A stretch of DNA of 64,000 nucleotides from Elephas maximus indicus (Eukaryota > Chordata > Mammalia > Proboscidea > Elephantidae): NCBI RefSeq assembly GCF_024166365.1, contig NC_064837.1, forward strand, positions 78,487,553 through 78,551,552. The letters run 5' to 3'. Of this stretch, positions 1-10,492 are shown piece by piece. The translations under genes and the position numbers were made by a program. Every line of letters starts with the position of its first letter. Positions within the stretch are counted from its first letter, which is position 1. A model generated the notes under the pieces. That model saw only the letters and a list, made by a program, of their open reading frames with translations, did no database searches and was not told the origin of the DNA.

Positions 1-61
1 GGCATCAATTTTTAAAATTTAAAATATTAGAATGGTATTCTTCATAGTCTTTCTCTTTCAT

Positions 62-96
<35 letters not shown>
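62..96. repeat. (CA)n microsatellite
   Basis: An uninterrupted CA dinucleotide run of about 17 units. The short reading frame across it is only the repeat read as His-Thr and is not a gene. Confidence 0.97.
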
Positions 97-97
<1 letters not shown>

Positions 98-937
98 TTT
101 TATCGTAAAAACTCTCCAAGAATTAAAGGTCTAGAAAGGAGTTTGGAATGCTATCCAGTCAATCTGCCTACTATGAAGAAAGTTCCAGACTTCACTTGTA
201 ATCTACCTCAATATCAACCTCTTACTTCAGAAATATTGTTACCAAGCCACATTATCTAGTGGATAATAAATCACTATTGGACTTATTCCTAGGTTAGAAC
301 ATTAAAAGTGTACTTTTTTTGAGTTGGTGCAAATATTAAGCAATGATTTCTTATTTCATTTATAACCTTTAAGACCTGATTTTAACTTGAGAACCAACTC
401 TTAAGTGTCATTCAACAAGCATGTTATAAAATTATTTTGAAAATAGAAGTTCTTGCATGAACCAATGACTTATGAAAGGGCAACTCAAAGGAGTAGAATT
501 CAGTGATGGCAGTGGTAGTGGTGGGCTTAGGGAGGGAAATGCTGTGTGTGCTTCTTACATTGCCTAAACCCCAAAAGATATGCTAGACCATGTGTTGAGG
601 TTCTTTTTTTAGGCAAAATTTCCACTGTTTTCGGTGCGACCAAGGGACACTATCATTTTGTAATCAGAAGCAAACTTTTCCAAAGAGAGGAGCAAAAAAG
701 CTGAGGCAATTTGGGCAACAGCAAATGTAAGCTGAACAAACTTAAAGTTCTACTAAATGAAAGAGTGTTAAGTAACCGGCACCCCAGAGAGAACTTTGAA
801 AAAACACAATAACCAGGACCCTTACAATCCCAACTTCATGGGCAAGTTAATATTCCACGTCCAATGCTTCCTACCAACATACAGGGTCCCATTATAGGAT
901 CTATTCTCTACAGAGCTTACTTGTTTTTCTCTGTGTG
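98..937. other. unassigned AT-rich sequence
   Basis: I see no coding signal, tRNA, tandem repeat or recognisable transposon here. Frames are short and closed on both strands. Confidence 0.5.
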
Positions 938-944
938 TTAGTGA

Positions 945-1433
945 ACTCTTTGATAAAATACAACGGATGTCATTTTAATGACTAAAGTACACCTGACCCA
1001 AACCATGGTGTTTTCAATCACTTCACGTGCATGTGAAAACTGGACAATGAATAAAGAAGACCAAGGAAGAAATGATGCCTTTGCATTATGATGTTGGTGA
1101 AGAATATTGAACATACCATGTACATCCAGAATAATGAATAAATCTGTCTTGGAAGAAGTACAGCCACCAGAATGCTCCTTACAAGCAAGGGTGGCAAGAC
1201 TTCGTCTCACATACTTTGGATTGTTATAAGGTGGGACCAGTCCCTGGGGAGGGACATGATGTTTGGCAGAGTAGAGGGTCATTAAAAAAAGAGGAAGACC
1301 CTCAAAAACATGGATTACACAGTGGCTGCAACAATGGACTCAAGTATAACAACAGTTGTGCAAATGGCACAGGACTGGGCAGTGTTTTCTTCTGTTGTAC
1401 TATGAGTTGGAAGCAACTCGATGGCATCTAACA
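945..1433 (+). mobile_element. RTE-clade LINE, 5'-truncated 3' end (RTE-1)
   Basis: The stretch aligns by eye with the 3' ends of the other RTE copies in this window (28050-28540, and 42840-43330 on the other strand). Shared landmarks are the segments 'gaaaactggacaatgaataaagaagac', split here by substitutions, and the terminal part reading into 'actatgagttggaagcaact'. It encodes the decayed C-terminal part of the RTE protein downstream of the reverse transcriptase, with many stops and frame changes. The 5' part is missing, as in most LINE copies. It is a dead fossil. Confidence 0.85.
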
Positions 1434-1435
1434 GC

Positions 1436-1831
1436 AGTGATTTCCCTCTCATGGAACCTTGTTCTCTATAGGTGGATAAACCACCATTCACTTAATGCCA
1501 TACAGCACTATCATCTTAAATATCTCCAAGCCACAGTGAAGTTACTTTGAATTTATTTTGAGATTTTTTTCCTTTGCTTCTAGTTATTTTGTATGCTCAT
1601 TCATTCTAGACTAATACCATTTTAAGACATTCTTGTTAATCCAGGAACTTCTTGGAGACTTTCATAGGTCCACTAAATTTTTAAATTACAAGAAAATTAC
1701 CTACATATGTACCTAGCTTTTCTAAGAATATTTGGCTTTTTTACTTAAATCTAACTCAGTCTTACAACCACAAACCAAGTCAAGATTCAAGGTATATGGT
1801 CTAACGTTAATAACAGAGCCAAGAACAATAA
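1436..1831. other. unassigned sequence
   Basis: AT-rich and without open frames or recognisable repeats. It lies between the RTE end and a MIR. Confidence 0.45.
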
Positions 1832-2060
1832 GAACTACTGTTTGTTGAAGTAAAGAGATTCTCTGCTAAACACTTTGCACTTTTTACTTCAAATTCTTAC
1901 CTCACAACCTTGTGAGATACACATCATTTTCTCTACTTTATAAAAGAAGGAACAGCTTCAGAGAGGTTATGTCATTTGCCCAAAGCTCCACAGTGCCTAA
2001 GGTTCGGAAGAGTGATTTTAACTCGAGATTATTCGATTTCATAGTCCATGTCCTTTTCAC
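1832..2060 (+). repeat. MIR SINE (old tRNA-derived)
   Basis: The order of landmarks matches MIR: 'ctaaacactttgca', 'ctcacaaccttgtgag', then a stretch resembling 'aaaagaaggaacagcttcagagaggttatg' broken by substitutions, then 'ttgcccaaagctc'. MIRs are ancient mammalian SINEs with an L2-like tail. The copy is strongly diverged and has no coding content. Confidence 0.75.
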
Positions 2061-2321
2061 AACACAACACAATAAAAAATTTTGGACAATTCTGTTCTTG
2101 AGAGGTGAACCTGGTCTACATCAGAAAATACAACACAACAAAATAGAAATAGCAAACATAACTGGTGTGCCCTATGAGGAAATCAAATAGCTCCTCGTTT
2201 TTTCCTCTCCACCTCTGCACTTCCTACATACTCGCCCCACAGTGTAGACACAGCCTATGATTATCAAACACACCTGTGTGAGTATATGTGCATGGCATGT
2301 ACAGGTCTCAGATGGTGCACA

Positions 2322-2518
2322 TCCTGGATGGTACAAATGGTTAACATCCTCAGCTGCTAAGTGAAAGTTTGAAGTTTCAGTCAACCCAGTGACTCCTTGA
2401 AAGAAAGGCTTGGGATCTACTTCTGAAAAACCAGTCATTGAAAACCCAATGGAGGACAGTTCTACCCTGACACACATGGGGTTACCATGAGTTGGAGCCA
2501 ACAGCAACTGCTTTTGGT
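2322..2518 (+). mobile_element. AfroSINE-like element, diverged
   Basis: The head 'cctggatggtacaaatggttaac' is a decayed form of the tRNA-like start of AfroSINEs ('ccctggtggcacagtggtta'). It is followed by 'cagctgctaa', a decayed box-B-like stretch, and the tail landmarks 'caatggaggacagttctac' and 'catgagttggagcc'. The copy is more diverged than those at 37.5, 45.3 and 57.7 kb, so it is probably older. Confidence 0.75.
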
Positions 2519-2801
2519 ATCTTCTAAGGAACCAAGTTAGTATTTTGTTTGTAAGAGAAACCATGAAGTGAAGTTAAATTTAATTAAATTAAAATGCCCT
2601 TTATATCTGCTAAGTGGGAAGTGTTGCCCATTTTGCCTGAAGTTTAAGGAGGTGGCAGTGTCCATTCAACTCTTCTCCTGGGCTCTCCTGGCCACGCCTA
2701 ATTTTGCCAGGCCCTCAATTTCCATTTGCATTCAGGGAAAAGGGTAGCCATTTTTGTAAATGCTGACACTACACTATGACACACTTAGTAAAGCACAGAC
2801 A

Positions 2802-2834
2802 TCACACACACACACACACATACACACACACACA
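2802..2834. repeat. (CA)n microsatellite, one interruption
   Basis: A CA run broken once by a T at 2821. The minus-strand frame with Cys-Val repeats across it is an artefact of this run. Confidence 0.95.
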
Positions 2835-2835
2835 A

Positions 2836-3428
2836 ATGGGCTGAAAGAGTGAAACAGCAGCCAGAGATGAAGTTCATTGAGGGATGAAGGCAGCAGGAAC
2901 TGGCAGAGCAGATCCATTAGATCCACTCTGTGTCCAGCAGTTACTGAGCTTGCTCCCAGACAGTGTGACAAGCCCTGAGGTCTGGATTTCTTTTCTTGGC
3001 ATGCTAGTTAGATGCCAATTAACGCAGTCTCTGAGTCCATCTAAAGGAGAGCAAAATATATTCCATTGGAACCAAGTTGATATTGATTTGATTGCCTACA
3101 ACTGCCTAAAGCAATTTAGATCTAATTAGAGTTCAATGCCTAAGGCTTCGCTTTCATGCTTGAATTATGACTCATCTTCCTGTCCTGCCAGCTATAAAAG
3201 TTGGCCTGAGTTGCCCCAACACCTCCTCACCATTGCCCACATTAAGATTCTTACAGAAAACAAGAACAAAAACTAAAATTTGACTGTGGCACAGAAATGT
3301 TGATAGCAATAAAATCTGTTTGCCAGATGGATTAGGAAGAATGAGTTACCCCAGACATTTAAGCATCTGAAATAACTGTGTAAAGAAGTTGCTTGGATCT
3401 TTGGAAAATTATTGAGAGTATCATTCTG
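2836..3428. other. unassigned sequence
   Basis: No repeat or gene recognised. A TATA-like 'gctataaaag' near 3191 lies downstream of a 'tgactcat' AP-1-like word near 3169. Without a transcript or a coding exon I do not call a promoter. Confidence 0.4.
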
Positions 3429-3429
3429 T

Positions 3430-3765
3430 CTTAGCTACCTAGTGCTGCTGTAACACAAATCAGCATCTCAACCGTGTTTATTCCTTCCTTGTTGGTAGCT
3501 CTGGTTGTTCCTTGGTCCATTGGTGTTCTTTGGCTTGTAGACTATTCTCACATGGCATCTGTCTTCCCCCTTTGTGTGTCTGTGTGTTTATTCTGGTCTT
3601 TTTATAACTCAAAAATGATTAGGTTTAGGACCACCCTACTCAGGTATGACCTTATTAACATAACAAAAGAAAAGCCCTATCCCCAACAGGATCACATCCA
3701 CAGTTATAAGAACTAGGAATTCAACACATATTTGGGAAAGATATAATTCAATCCATAACACATTC
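3430..3765. repeat. old interspersed repeat, family uncertain
   Basis: It opens with 'ttagctacctagtgctgctgtaaca' (with substitutions) and closes with 'ataattcaatccataaca'. These ends remind me of a common eutherian repeat family that begins in 'ctgctgtaacaaa' and ends in 'aattcaatccatgaca'. I cannot name it safely. It has no coding potential and no visible TSD. Confidence 0.45.
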
Positions 3766-3781
3766 CTATTCTTTCTATTCA

Positions 3782-3828
3782 ATAGATAGATAGATAGATG
3801 ATACACAGATAAAGAGAGAGAGAGATAC
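3782..3828. repeat. (GATA)n / (GA)n simple repeat
   Basis: Four to five GATA units followed by a short GA run. It abuts the end of the preceding interspersed repeat, so it may have grown from that element's tail. Confidence 0.8.
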
Positions 3829-3834
3829 CTAGGG

Positions 3835-4688
3835 TCATATAAATGAGAATTTACTCTTATGCCTGAAAAGCATTAGAATTTCAGGAAGGTAAAAATTAAC
3901 ATGTGCTTATAAGGCAAAAGAAAGCAATATTGAAAGTGAACACGTTTAAAATAAAATAATCTTATGAATCCTTCTCAGGTTGGTAATTGAGAAGTTATGA
4001 GTGAGGATCTGTGAATATTAATCTGTGTATTACCGTATAATTGGGGCCCATACAACTGGCATAAAATATGTGCCTTTCACAAGCAAACAAAAACCTGACA
4101 AATGTATGCATTTTCTCATTGCATCAATGACATCTGTACATTCTTCTCTTGATCTTGATACAGCATGGTTGTGCCAACTCTGTAATTTATATATTAGTTT
4201 TAGAGAAGAGGATACAAAATGTTCTTGTGTCTCAGTACAGAAAAATTGCTCATTAAATAAGATTTATAAAATGGTGACTCAAACTAGTTAGGAGTAGGAG
4301 AAAATTTTGTTATTAAAATTACAAATGTATGGATGACAACAGCATGCAAGCAGGTTTAGGGATGATGGGTTTCAGGACAAGCCTGGCAAGGGTCCCTGAC
4401 TGGGGAGGCTGCAGAGTTTGGACCTGGAAGACAGGCCTGGGTTACGTCAGCAGCAGTGAAAGGGAAAGGGAAGCTGCGTGTCTGCAAGTCACCACAAAGC
4501 AAAAACGGATAGAACCTTACGTGATGTGCTTGTCAAAACCGGGGGCTTCCTTCTTCCCTAAGCTAGGCCTTACTTTGGTTCTTTTAAAATAAGCAAAGAG
4601 GAGGATATTTCAGGATAGCAAGAGACCTAGAAACCATTCAACAAGAGTTAATTCTACTTCTTTATCACCTATAAAAATATCAAAACCA
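3835..4688. other. unassigned sequence
   Basis: Short closed frames only. The stretch 4330-4500 is more GC-rich than its flanks, but I recognise no gene or repeat in it. Confidence 0.45.
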
Positions 4689-4882
4689 AACCAGTTGCCC
4701 TCACATGAGCTCTGACTCATGGTGACCCCACGTGTGTCACAGTAGAACTACTTCACAGGGTTGTCAAGGCTGTGACCTTTTGGAAGTAGATTGCCAGGCC
4801 TTTCCTCCAAGGCATATCTGGGTAGATTTGAACCTTCAACCTTTCAGTTAGTAGTTGATCTCTTAACTCTTTCTACCACCCA
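4689..4882 (-). mobile_element. AfroSINE-like element, minus strand
   Basis: It reads 'gactcatggtgaccccacgtgtg', then 'ttttggaagtagattgccaggcctttc', then 'gggtagatttgaaccttcaac'. This is the reverse complement of the longer AfroSINE variety, with the RTE-like 3' end first and the tRNA-like box-B region last. It shares these landmarks with the copies at 55006-55218 and 56276-56430. Confidence 0.8.
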
Positions 4883-5044
4883 GGACACTTTATTCTCTGT
4901 ACTAAGCTACATTTCACAGAATTCAAATATTACTGTCCTGGTTTCAGTCCTCTGCAAGTGGTTTTTATCCTTTTTCATGTACGGTGAAATCTGTGAGAAT
5001 TACTTAATATGGTCCTTCTAGCCATAGTAGTCTTTGTAACTTCC

Positions 5045-5774
5045 ACCATATGACTGGGTGGGACTATGCAAATGAGGTGCTTGTGGCCCACCAAGCGGAT
5101 TGGATACCTTGCTAATAATGTAAATAAGGTACATGGCACCCTTATGGGGGTGGGACTATGCAAATAAGGTGTATGGAACCCTAGCAAGGGGATTAGCCAT
5201 CCAAGAGGCAGGAAGAGAGGATCTCACCACCACCAAGAGAGAAAAGCCAGGAGTGGAGTGTGTTCTTTGGACCCAGGATCCCTGTGCTATGAAGCTCCTA
5301 GAACCAGGAAACTGAGAGAGAGAAAGACTGCTATAACACTGAAGACAGTGAGAAGCGGCCTTAGAGAAATGGTGGCAGCAGCAGCAAGAGACCAACAGGA
5401 GATGGCACAGCATGCTTCCTGGTCCACAGATGAGAAAGCTGAGCATTGCTAGTGGAGTAGGGTGCCTCTGGGCACTTGGTAGAGCTAGGTTTGCTGACTC
5501 ACAGAGCTAACGCTGAGCACCTTCAGGCTTAGGCTTACTGGTGGAGTAGGGTGCCTTGGGGGTATTTATTAGCAGAGCTAAAAGGGCTCTGTAACACTTG
5601 CCCAAGCAGAGCAGAGGCTGAGGGGCCAGAGATAGGTGTGCCTGTGGGCATGGCTGCAAAGAGGCTATCCTGGTGGAAGAAATATATCCTGAGCACTCCT
5701 GAACCCGAATTGTAACCTGTTACATCCATAATAAACCCCATAATCATGATTGCAACAAATTGTCGAACCCAGCA
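5045..5774 (+). mobile_element. possible solo LTR with 92-bp upstream repeats
   Basis: A 92-bp tandem pair starts near 5056 and 5148. Each unit contains 'gggtgggactatgcaaat' with a perfect ATGCAAAT octamer (5066-5073, 5158-5165). About 560 bp downstream there is an AATAAA signal ('ataataaacccc', about 5730) followed by a short U5-like stretch. Enhancer repeats, then a transcribed part, then a poly(A) signal, is LTR architecture. I cannot match it to a family, and clear TG...CA ends are not visible. Alternatives are an unrelated old repeat or host regulatory DNA. Confidence 0.4.
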
Positions 5775-6546
5775 GAGGAGTGGAGAGTGCTGTGGGAAGG
5801 ACAGTTGGTGTCAAAATTAGTAAAAAGTTGGAGAGGGGAGGCATGTCTGACCTCCATCTCATGGGAATCAGCCTTGGGCCATTGATCTTGATTCTCCTTC
5901 CCCCTCATGAAGTTAGAGGAGGTCAGACTTCCCTGCCAAGCCATTTTTGCAAAGCTAGACCTCAGTTGGACTGCCTAGTTTTTCCAAGTCTCGCAAGTTT
6001 TCTGCCTTTGACAGGGTGCTGTCTTTCCACTTTTCCTTGTCTGACAGGTTTCTGCCTTACATAGGTTCTGGCTTTTGCAGGTTTTACTGTATTTGAAGAT
6101 TGGGACCTCTTATCATCTGTGGTAGCAAAAAACAAAGAGGTTGGACTGCTAAACTGCCTCAAAGACAGAGAGATAGGTTGGGTGCCATCTTGACAGCCTT
6201 TCATATGACTGGCAGTGGTGAGATCCAACAATGAATATTCTTTGCCATGCAACAGACCCTTCCCCCTTCTTCAATAGCAGCATTACACGGTAAGCTGGCA
6301 CAGGGTTTGAAGGCGGATTTTCCTCAGGATCACTGCAGGCATTACGTGTTTCATTTAATGTGAAATCTGTCTTTCTGAGAAGAGAACATTAAGATCTTGG
6401 TGGGACTTACTTGGGAACAGCAGTCAACAGACTATTTTTAAATATTTTCCAATAGAAAGGAAAAAATAATTCAGTATGTGAAAAGTTTCAAAAGACTTTA
6501 TGCTTATGAAAAGGAATTTGAAGGTCTCCTGGAACACCTTTTAAAC
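5775..6546. other. unassigned sequence, perhaps repeat-derived
   Basis: Around 5985-6085 related words recur ('tttctgcctttgacagg', 'tttctgccttacatagg', 'ttctggcttttgcagg'). That suggests a small degenerate tandem duplication. Nothing else is recognised. Confidence 0.4.
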
Positions 6547-6570
6547 AAATATAACAATAATAATAATAAT
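6547..6570. repeat. (AAT)n short tandem repeat
   Basis: About six AAT units within an A-rich stretch. Confidence 0.85.
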
Positions 6571-8730
6571 GGCAAGAAGTAAAAAGTAGAATGGTGAAAC
6601 TTAAAAAAATCTATTTAAAAAGCAATCGCTATGTGTAAGGGAATTTGTCAGGTAATGGTGGCTTTAAAATTTGAACAAAACTCTCTGTCCTCAAGCATAC
6701 AATGTAGTCATGGGGATCAGAGAAGGGCCTAATGGACTATAACATAAAACAAAATAAAATGATTGCCCAAAGAATAATGTAGATGGAGGCAGTCTGAGCT
6801 CAGCCTGCTACCTTTCCCTGTGACCCACGAACAAACCTTGTGCTTAGGACCAGATGTGTTGGCCTGGCTTCTTGGATGGGATGAGAGTGTGGGCTGATTT
6901 CCTTTTACTGGGGCTTCTTGACCCAAAACACATCCTATAGCAGCTAGTGGTCTATCAGCACATCCCTCCCCTCTTTCTTTGAGTGCATGACAGCATTCCC
7001 AGGAATTGCATTATACAGCACCTGGCTAACCCCACTTCTTATCTGTTTGCAGTGGGGAAGGAATGGGTCTCTCGCCTCTAGCACAAGAAGGGTGCGTGCA
7101 GACCATCTCCCTGCATTGGCTGCTGCGAGGAGTGGTCCTATGTCCATAGGGGAGTGACACTGCCACTGAAGCTGACCATGCTTTGCCTCTTCTCTATGTG
7201 AGTAAATTGTTGTTCCATCCAATGCCTGGGTATGAACCTTGTCTTTCTTGGCAACCCCAACACCTGCAACTGTGGAGTGGGTGGGTTACTGTCCTCCATG
7301 ATCCCTCTCCTGGAGGTGGTGATAGATGTCACTTGATGGACAAATAGAATTAAGTATAAATGGTCAAAAACATCTTCTTTAAAATCTTTTTACTGAGATC
7401 AAAACAATGACCTTGGTTACCACCTTCTGTCAGTGATTGCCTGTGAGAAGCCCGGGACTCCAGCATATGAGTCATTTTAATATTGTTTAGCAATCTTTTT
7501 TATTCCAAAATGGTTACAAACTCACCCTGGTGCCAAATGTAAATTATGTTTATTTCTTGTTGAAAATCATGGCAGGGACTTTAATGCCATTGACTACTGT
7601 GTACATTATTTGAAGGGTTGCTCATATATGTGCTCAAAACACATATGTATACTCTGTGCAGAGGGGTCCAGGTGTTCTTGGTTGGGATTTTCACCAGTTT
7701 ATTTCACTTTCACCTCAGCCCTTACACTGGACTCTCGGCAGTATTGGCTTACTAAAGTGCTCCCGCTTGCCAAATGGAACACTGTCAAACATTTTTCAGC
7801 TCTCTTGCACTGCAGTTAGGGGGAAAATGTTCTCACTTTCACACTGCGTTATGAATGACTTTCTTAGTCTCACCTTAAGTAATATAGCTGAAGTTGCTTA
7901 CTTAATTTGCAGCACCCACCTAACCATTGCAAATGGCATGCAAGCAATTTTCAGTATCAAGGTAGGTTACACAAGTCACTCTAGTGGAAAGGACTATTTT
8001 TTCCCTAGAAAAGCTACTGAACAAAATATGTTTTTATTTATTTTCTAGAACAATGGCTGTGAAAGAAACAATCATCTTTATGTACAGCGTGCTTTTCTGG
8101 CATAAGGTTGAAATAAATACAGAGTGTATGTTTGAATTTAAGGCTTTTACGAAAAAGACAGCTCCCCTGCTCCTTGTCTGCTTCAGGAATCTGGCTTTTA
8201 CATAATTCAAATGCCAGCAGTAGACTCCATCTCGTCCATGAAATCCCTTTGCTGATACTCTCACCAGGCTGTTTTGATGTCTTATGGGAATTAGGCCGCT
8301 TTTGGATGTATACACATAACGCCTACTCATACTGCTTCAAGTTTTGCATTGCAGAATGAAGAAAGAGAATTCGTGAGTAAGAATAAGAGTTGTTTGTTTA
8401 TCTTAGCATAAGGTGTTTGCAAGCTTGATATACATCTAAACTTTAGAAAAATCTCCAAGTTAATAAAAGTAAATTCGATTTTATAGTCTGCATTCTTTTC
8501 TAGGTAAAGGCAAAGAAGGAAGCAACTGTTATTGAGCAGAGTTTAAAAGTAAGAATATGAAATTCTAGATAAATTCTTAAGTAATGCATGCTGAAGTGCC
8601 AAGTGAAATCACTTGGATACACACTGAAACTATTCAAATATTTGCTAGAAGTAGAGCTTTTAGCTTCATGGGTAGCTCACCTTCTTTGTTATCATTATAA
8701 CAAGGTATTTATTAAATTATTTATACACTA
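6571..8730. other. unassigned 2.1-kb stretch
   Basis: No recognisable transposon, tRNA or exon. The longest plus-strand frame (7656-8048, 130 codons) lacks domain features or biased composition and overlaps other frames, so I treat it as chance. This is one of the longest repeat-poor stretches of the window. Confidence 0.45.
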
Positions 8731-8815
8731 GGACAGATAACACTGACAAATATGAAGAACTTATAAGCTTCCATGGACAGATAATACTGACAAATATGAA
8801 CTTGTAAGCTTCCAT
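8731..8815. repeat. 44-bp tandem duplication
   Basis: The words 'ggacagataacactgacaaa' (8731) and 'ggacagataatactgacaaa' (8775) start two consecutive units. Both end in 'aagcttccat', and a 3-base difference lies inside. It is a local duplication with no coding meaning. Confidence 0.9.
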
Positions 8816-9512
8816 GGACTCTGTGAAGCTGACCTAGGTCGAGCAGGGTGTGGCCATTCAAGGCTATTCCAGTAACACGAGGGCAGAGTTTCAGGTGCAA
8901 AAAACAGGACAAATAGATAAGCAGGTGTAAATCGAAGTCTGTGCCTCAGACCAGTCCAAGTTCTACAGAGTAAAACCTATGCAGGACTAAGATTTTCTAA
9001 GAAAGACATGGTAAAATCACGATGTAAAGGATGGGAAGGAGAGCTTTGCTGACATCTTGATGTACGAAGAATTCTAATGATGTGATCAGGATCTGTAATA
9101 ACCAACCAGGTATCTTAATCCAGATGATTGTAACTCTGGGATTATAACCCCCACAAAGTTACCAACCTCAGTACCCCATCAAAACTATTCAAAGCTCAGG
9201 CTGATAGCCAATCTGTGGAGGATGTGAGGATGCAGGCATGTCCATCCTCACACCCCCTGCAGCTGAGAGTGGGCTGCACAAGAACGAAAACAATAACATC
9301 ACATTACCCTCACAGGAGGCCTTCTAAGAGAGCCTTGTAGAGAGCTGAGGGGCAATTTAGGCTAGTTTAGAAAGTGGAGCAAACCTCCACACAGTTGGCC
9401 CCAGTTAACTGAGAGCAAAGGACTTCTTGAAGGAAAACTGAGTTTACATTGACTTACATTTATATGTATACATTTACATAGGCTATTATATATATTTTGT
9501 ACATGCTATTGT
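8816..9512. other. unassigned sequence
   Basis: Nothing recognisable. It ends at the start of a SINE. Confidence 0.45.
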
Positions 9513-9793
9513 TGCTGTTAACTGCCGTTGGATCAGCCCTGACTCAGGGCAACCCCACACACAATGGAATCAGACCATGGTGATCTGTAGAGTTTTCATT
9601 GGCTGGTTTTTTAGAAGCAGATCTCCAGACCTTTCTCCTTAGTCTATCTTAGTCTGAAAGCTCCACTGAAACCTGTTCAGCATCATAGCAACACAAAAGC
9701 TTCCACTGACAGATGGGTGGTGGCTGCACTTGAGGCTCATCTGGATCTCCCACATGGAAGGCCAGAATTCTACCACTGAACCACCACTGTCCC
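9513..9793 (-). mobile_element. long SINE with tRNA-Gly-like head and RTE-like body
   Basis: On the minus strand it begins near 9793 with 'tggtggttcagtggtagaat', which is the D-arm/box-A region of glycine tRNA. A T-arm-like remnant follows. Then come words shared with the 5' end of the window's full-length RTE ('catctgtcag', 'tgtgttgctatgatgctg') and the common 3' end ('ggttgccctgagtcaggg'). It is therefore a three-part SINE: tRNA head, RTE 5' segment, RTE 3' segment. A sister copy lies at 42079-42393. The tRNA part is decayed and is not a tRNA gene. Confidence 0.8.
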
Positions 9794-9824
9794 CTGTACA
9801 TACTGTAGTATGTATACACCATAT

Positions 9825-10030
9825 GATTGTGCAAATAGAGCACACCTTCTATATTTGTTTGCCAACCACACCCTCCCCTCAAAAGGTATTTTTATAAGTG
9901 CAGCTATGCTGATTTTTTTTTACATCTTGCTGTAAAAAAATTAGCACAGTGTTCTTATGAAAATACCTCACGGGGAGAGGGTGCAGTTGGCAAACAAACG
10001 TAGAAAGGCATGCGCTATTTGTGTGTACTA
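9825..10030. repeat. long near-palindrome, about 100-bp arms, 6-base loop
   Basis: The left arm runs 9825-9924 and the right arm 9931-10030, around a loop 'tcttgc' (9925-9930). Matching arm words are 'gctgattttttttaca' against 'tgtaaaaaaattagca', 'ggtatttttataag' against 'cttatgaaaatacc', and 'tttgtttgccaac' against 'gttggcaaacaaac'. Mismatches are scattered and few, and become commoner toward the outer ends. A palindromic mariner-type MITE is the usual source of such structures in mammals. I do not recognise the family. Confidence 0.85.
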
Positions 10031-10321
10031 TACATTTATATACTCTTAATCTTGGGAAGAGAAGGGAGAACTTTCTGGTACCATGATGAGCCCCACATCC
10101 TTCAAGGTCCTGTTAATCTGATTGTGGAAGAGGCGGTTTGAAGGCCCTCCATGCAGGCACCTCTCTAGATTAAAAAATAAGCAGAAATCCAAACAACTGA
10201 ACAGATATGCATCAGAAACACACATCCAAAATGTCATACATGTATATTTATGAGGTCGAAGGAGAGAATGGATTTGGTAGGACGACAGCCCAGGTTGTGG
10301 CACATTTTAGTAAAGTATGAC

Positions 10322-10492
10322 TCAAACCTCTTTGCCATTGAGTCGATTCTGATTAATAGGACAGAATAAAACAGTCCCATAGGGTTCCCAAGGCTGTAAT
10401 CTTATGGAAGCAGGCTCTCACATCTTCCTTCTGAAGATTGGCTTGTGGGTTCAATGGCAGTTAAGTGTTTTAACTACTGTACCACCAAGGCT
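10322..10492 (-). mobile_element. AfroSINE-like element, minus strand
   Basis: Landmarks in order are 'gccattgagtcgattctgat', 'cccatagggttcccaaggctgtaa', split by variants, then 'gcaggctctcacatcttcc' and 'taactactgtaccaccaaggc'. The last is the reverse of the tRNA-like head. Its arrangement matches the copy at 55708-55908. Confidence 0.8.

Noticed and set aside
32..259. 75-codon frame with a His-Thr repeat
   Set aside because: Its repeat is the CA microsatellite translated; no other support.
3160..3205. Promoter with AP-1-like word and TATA-like box
   Set aside because: Short words only; no exon, CpG-rich region or transcript evidence nearby.
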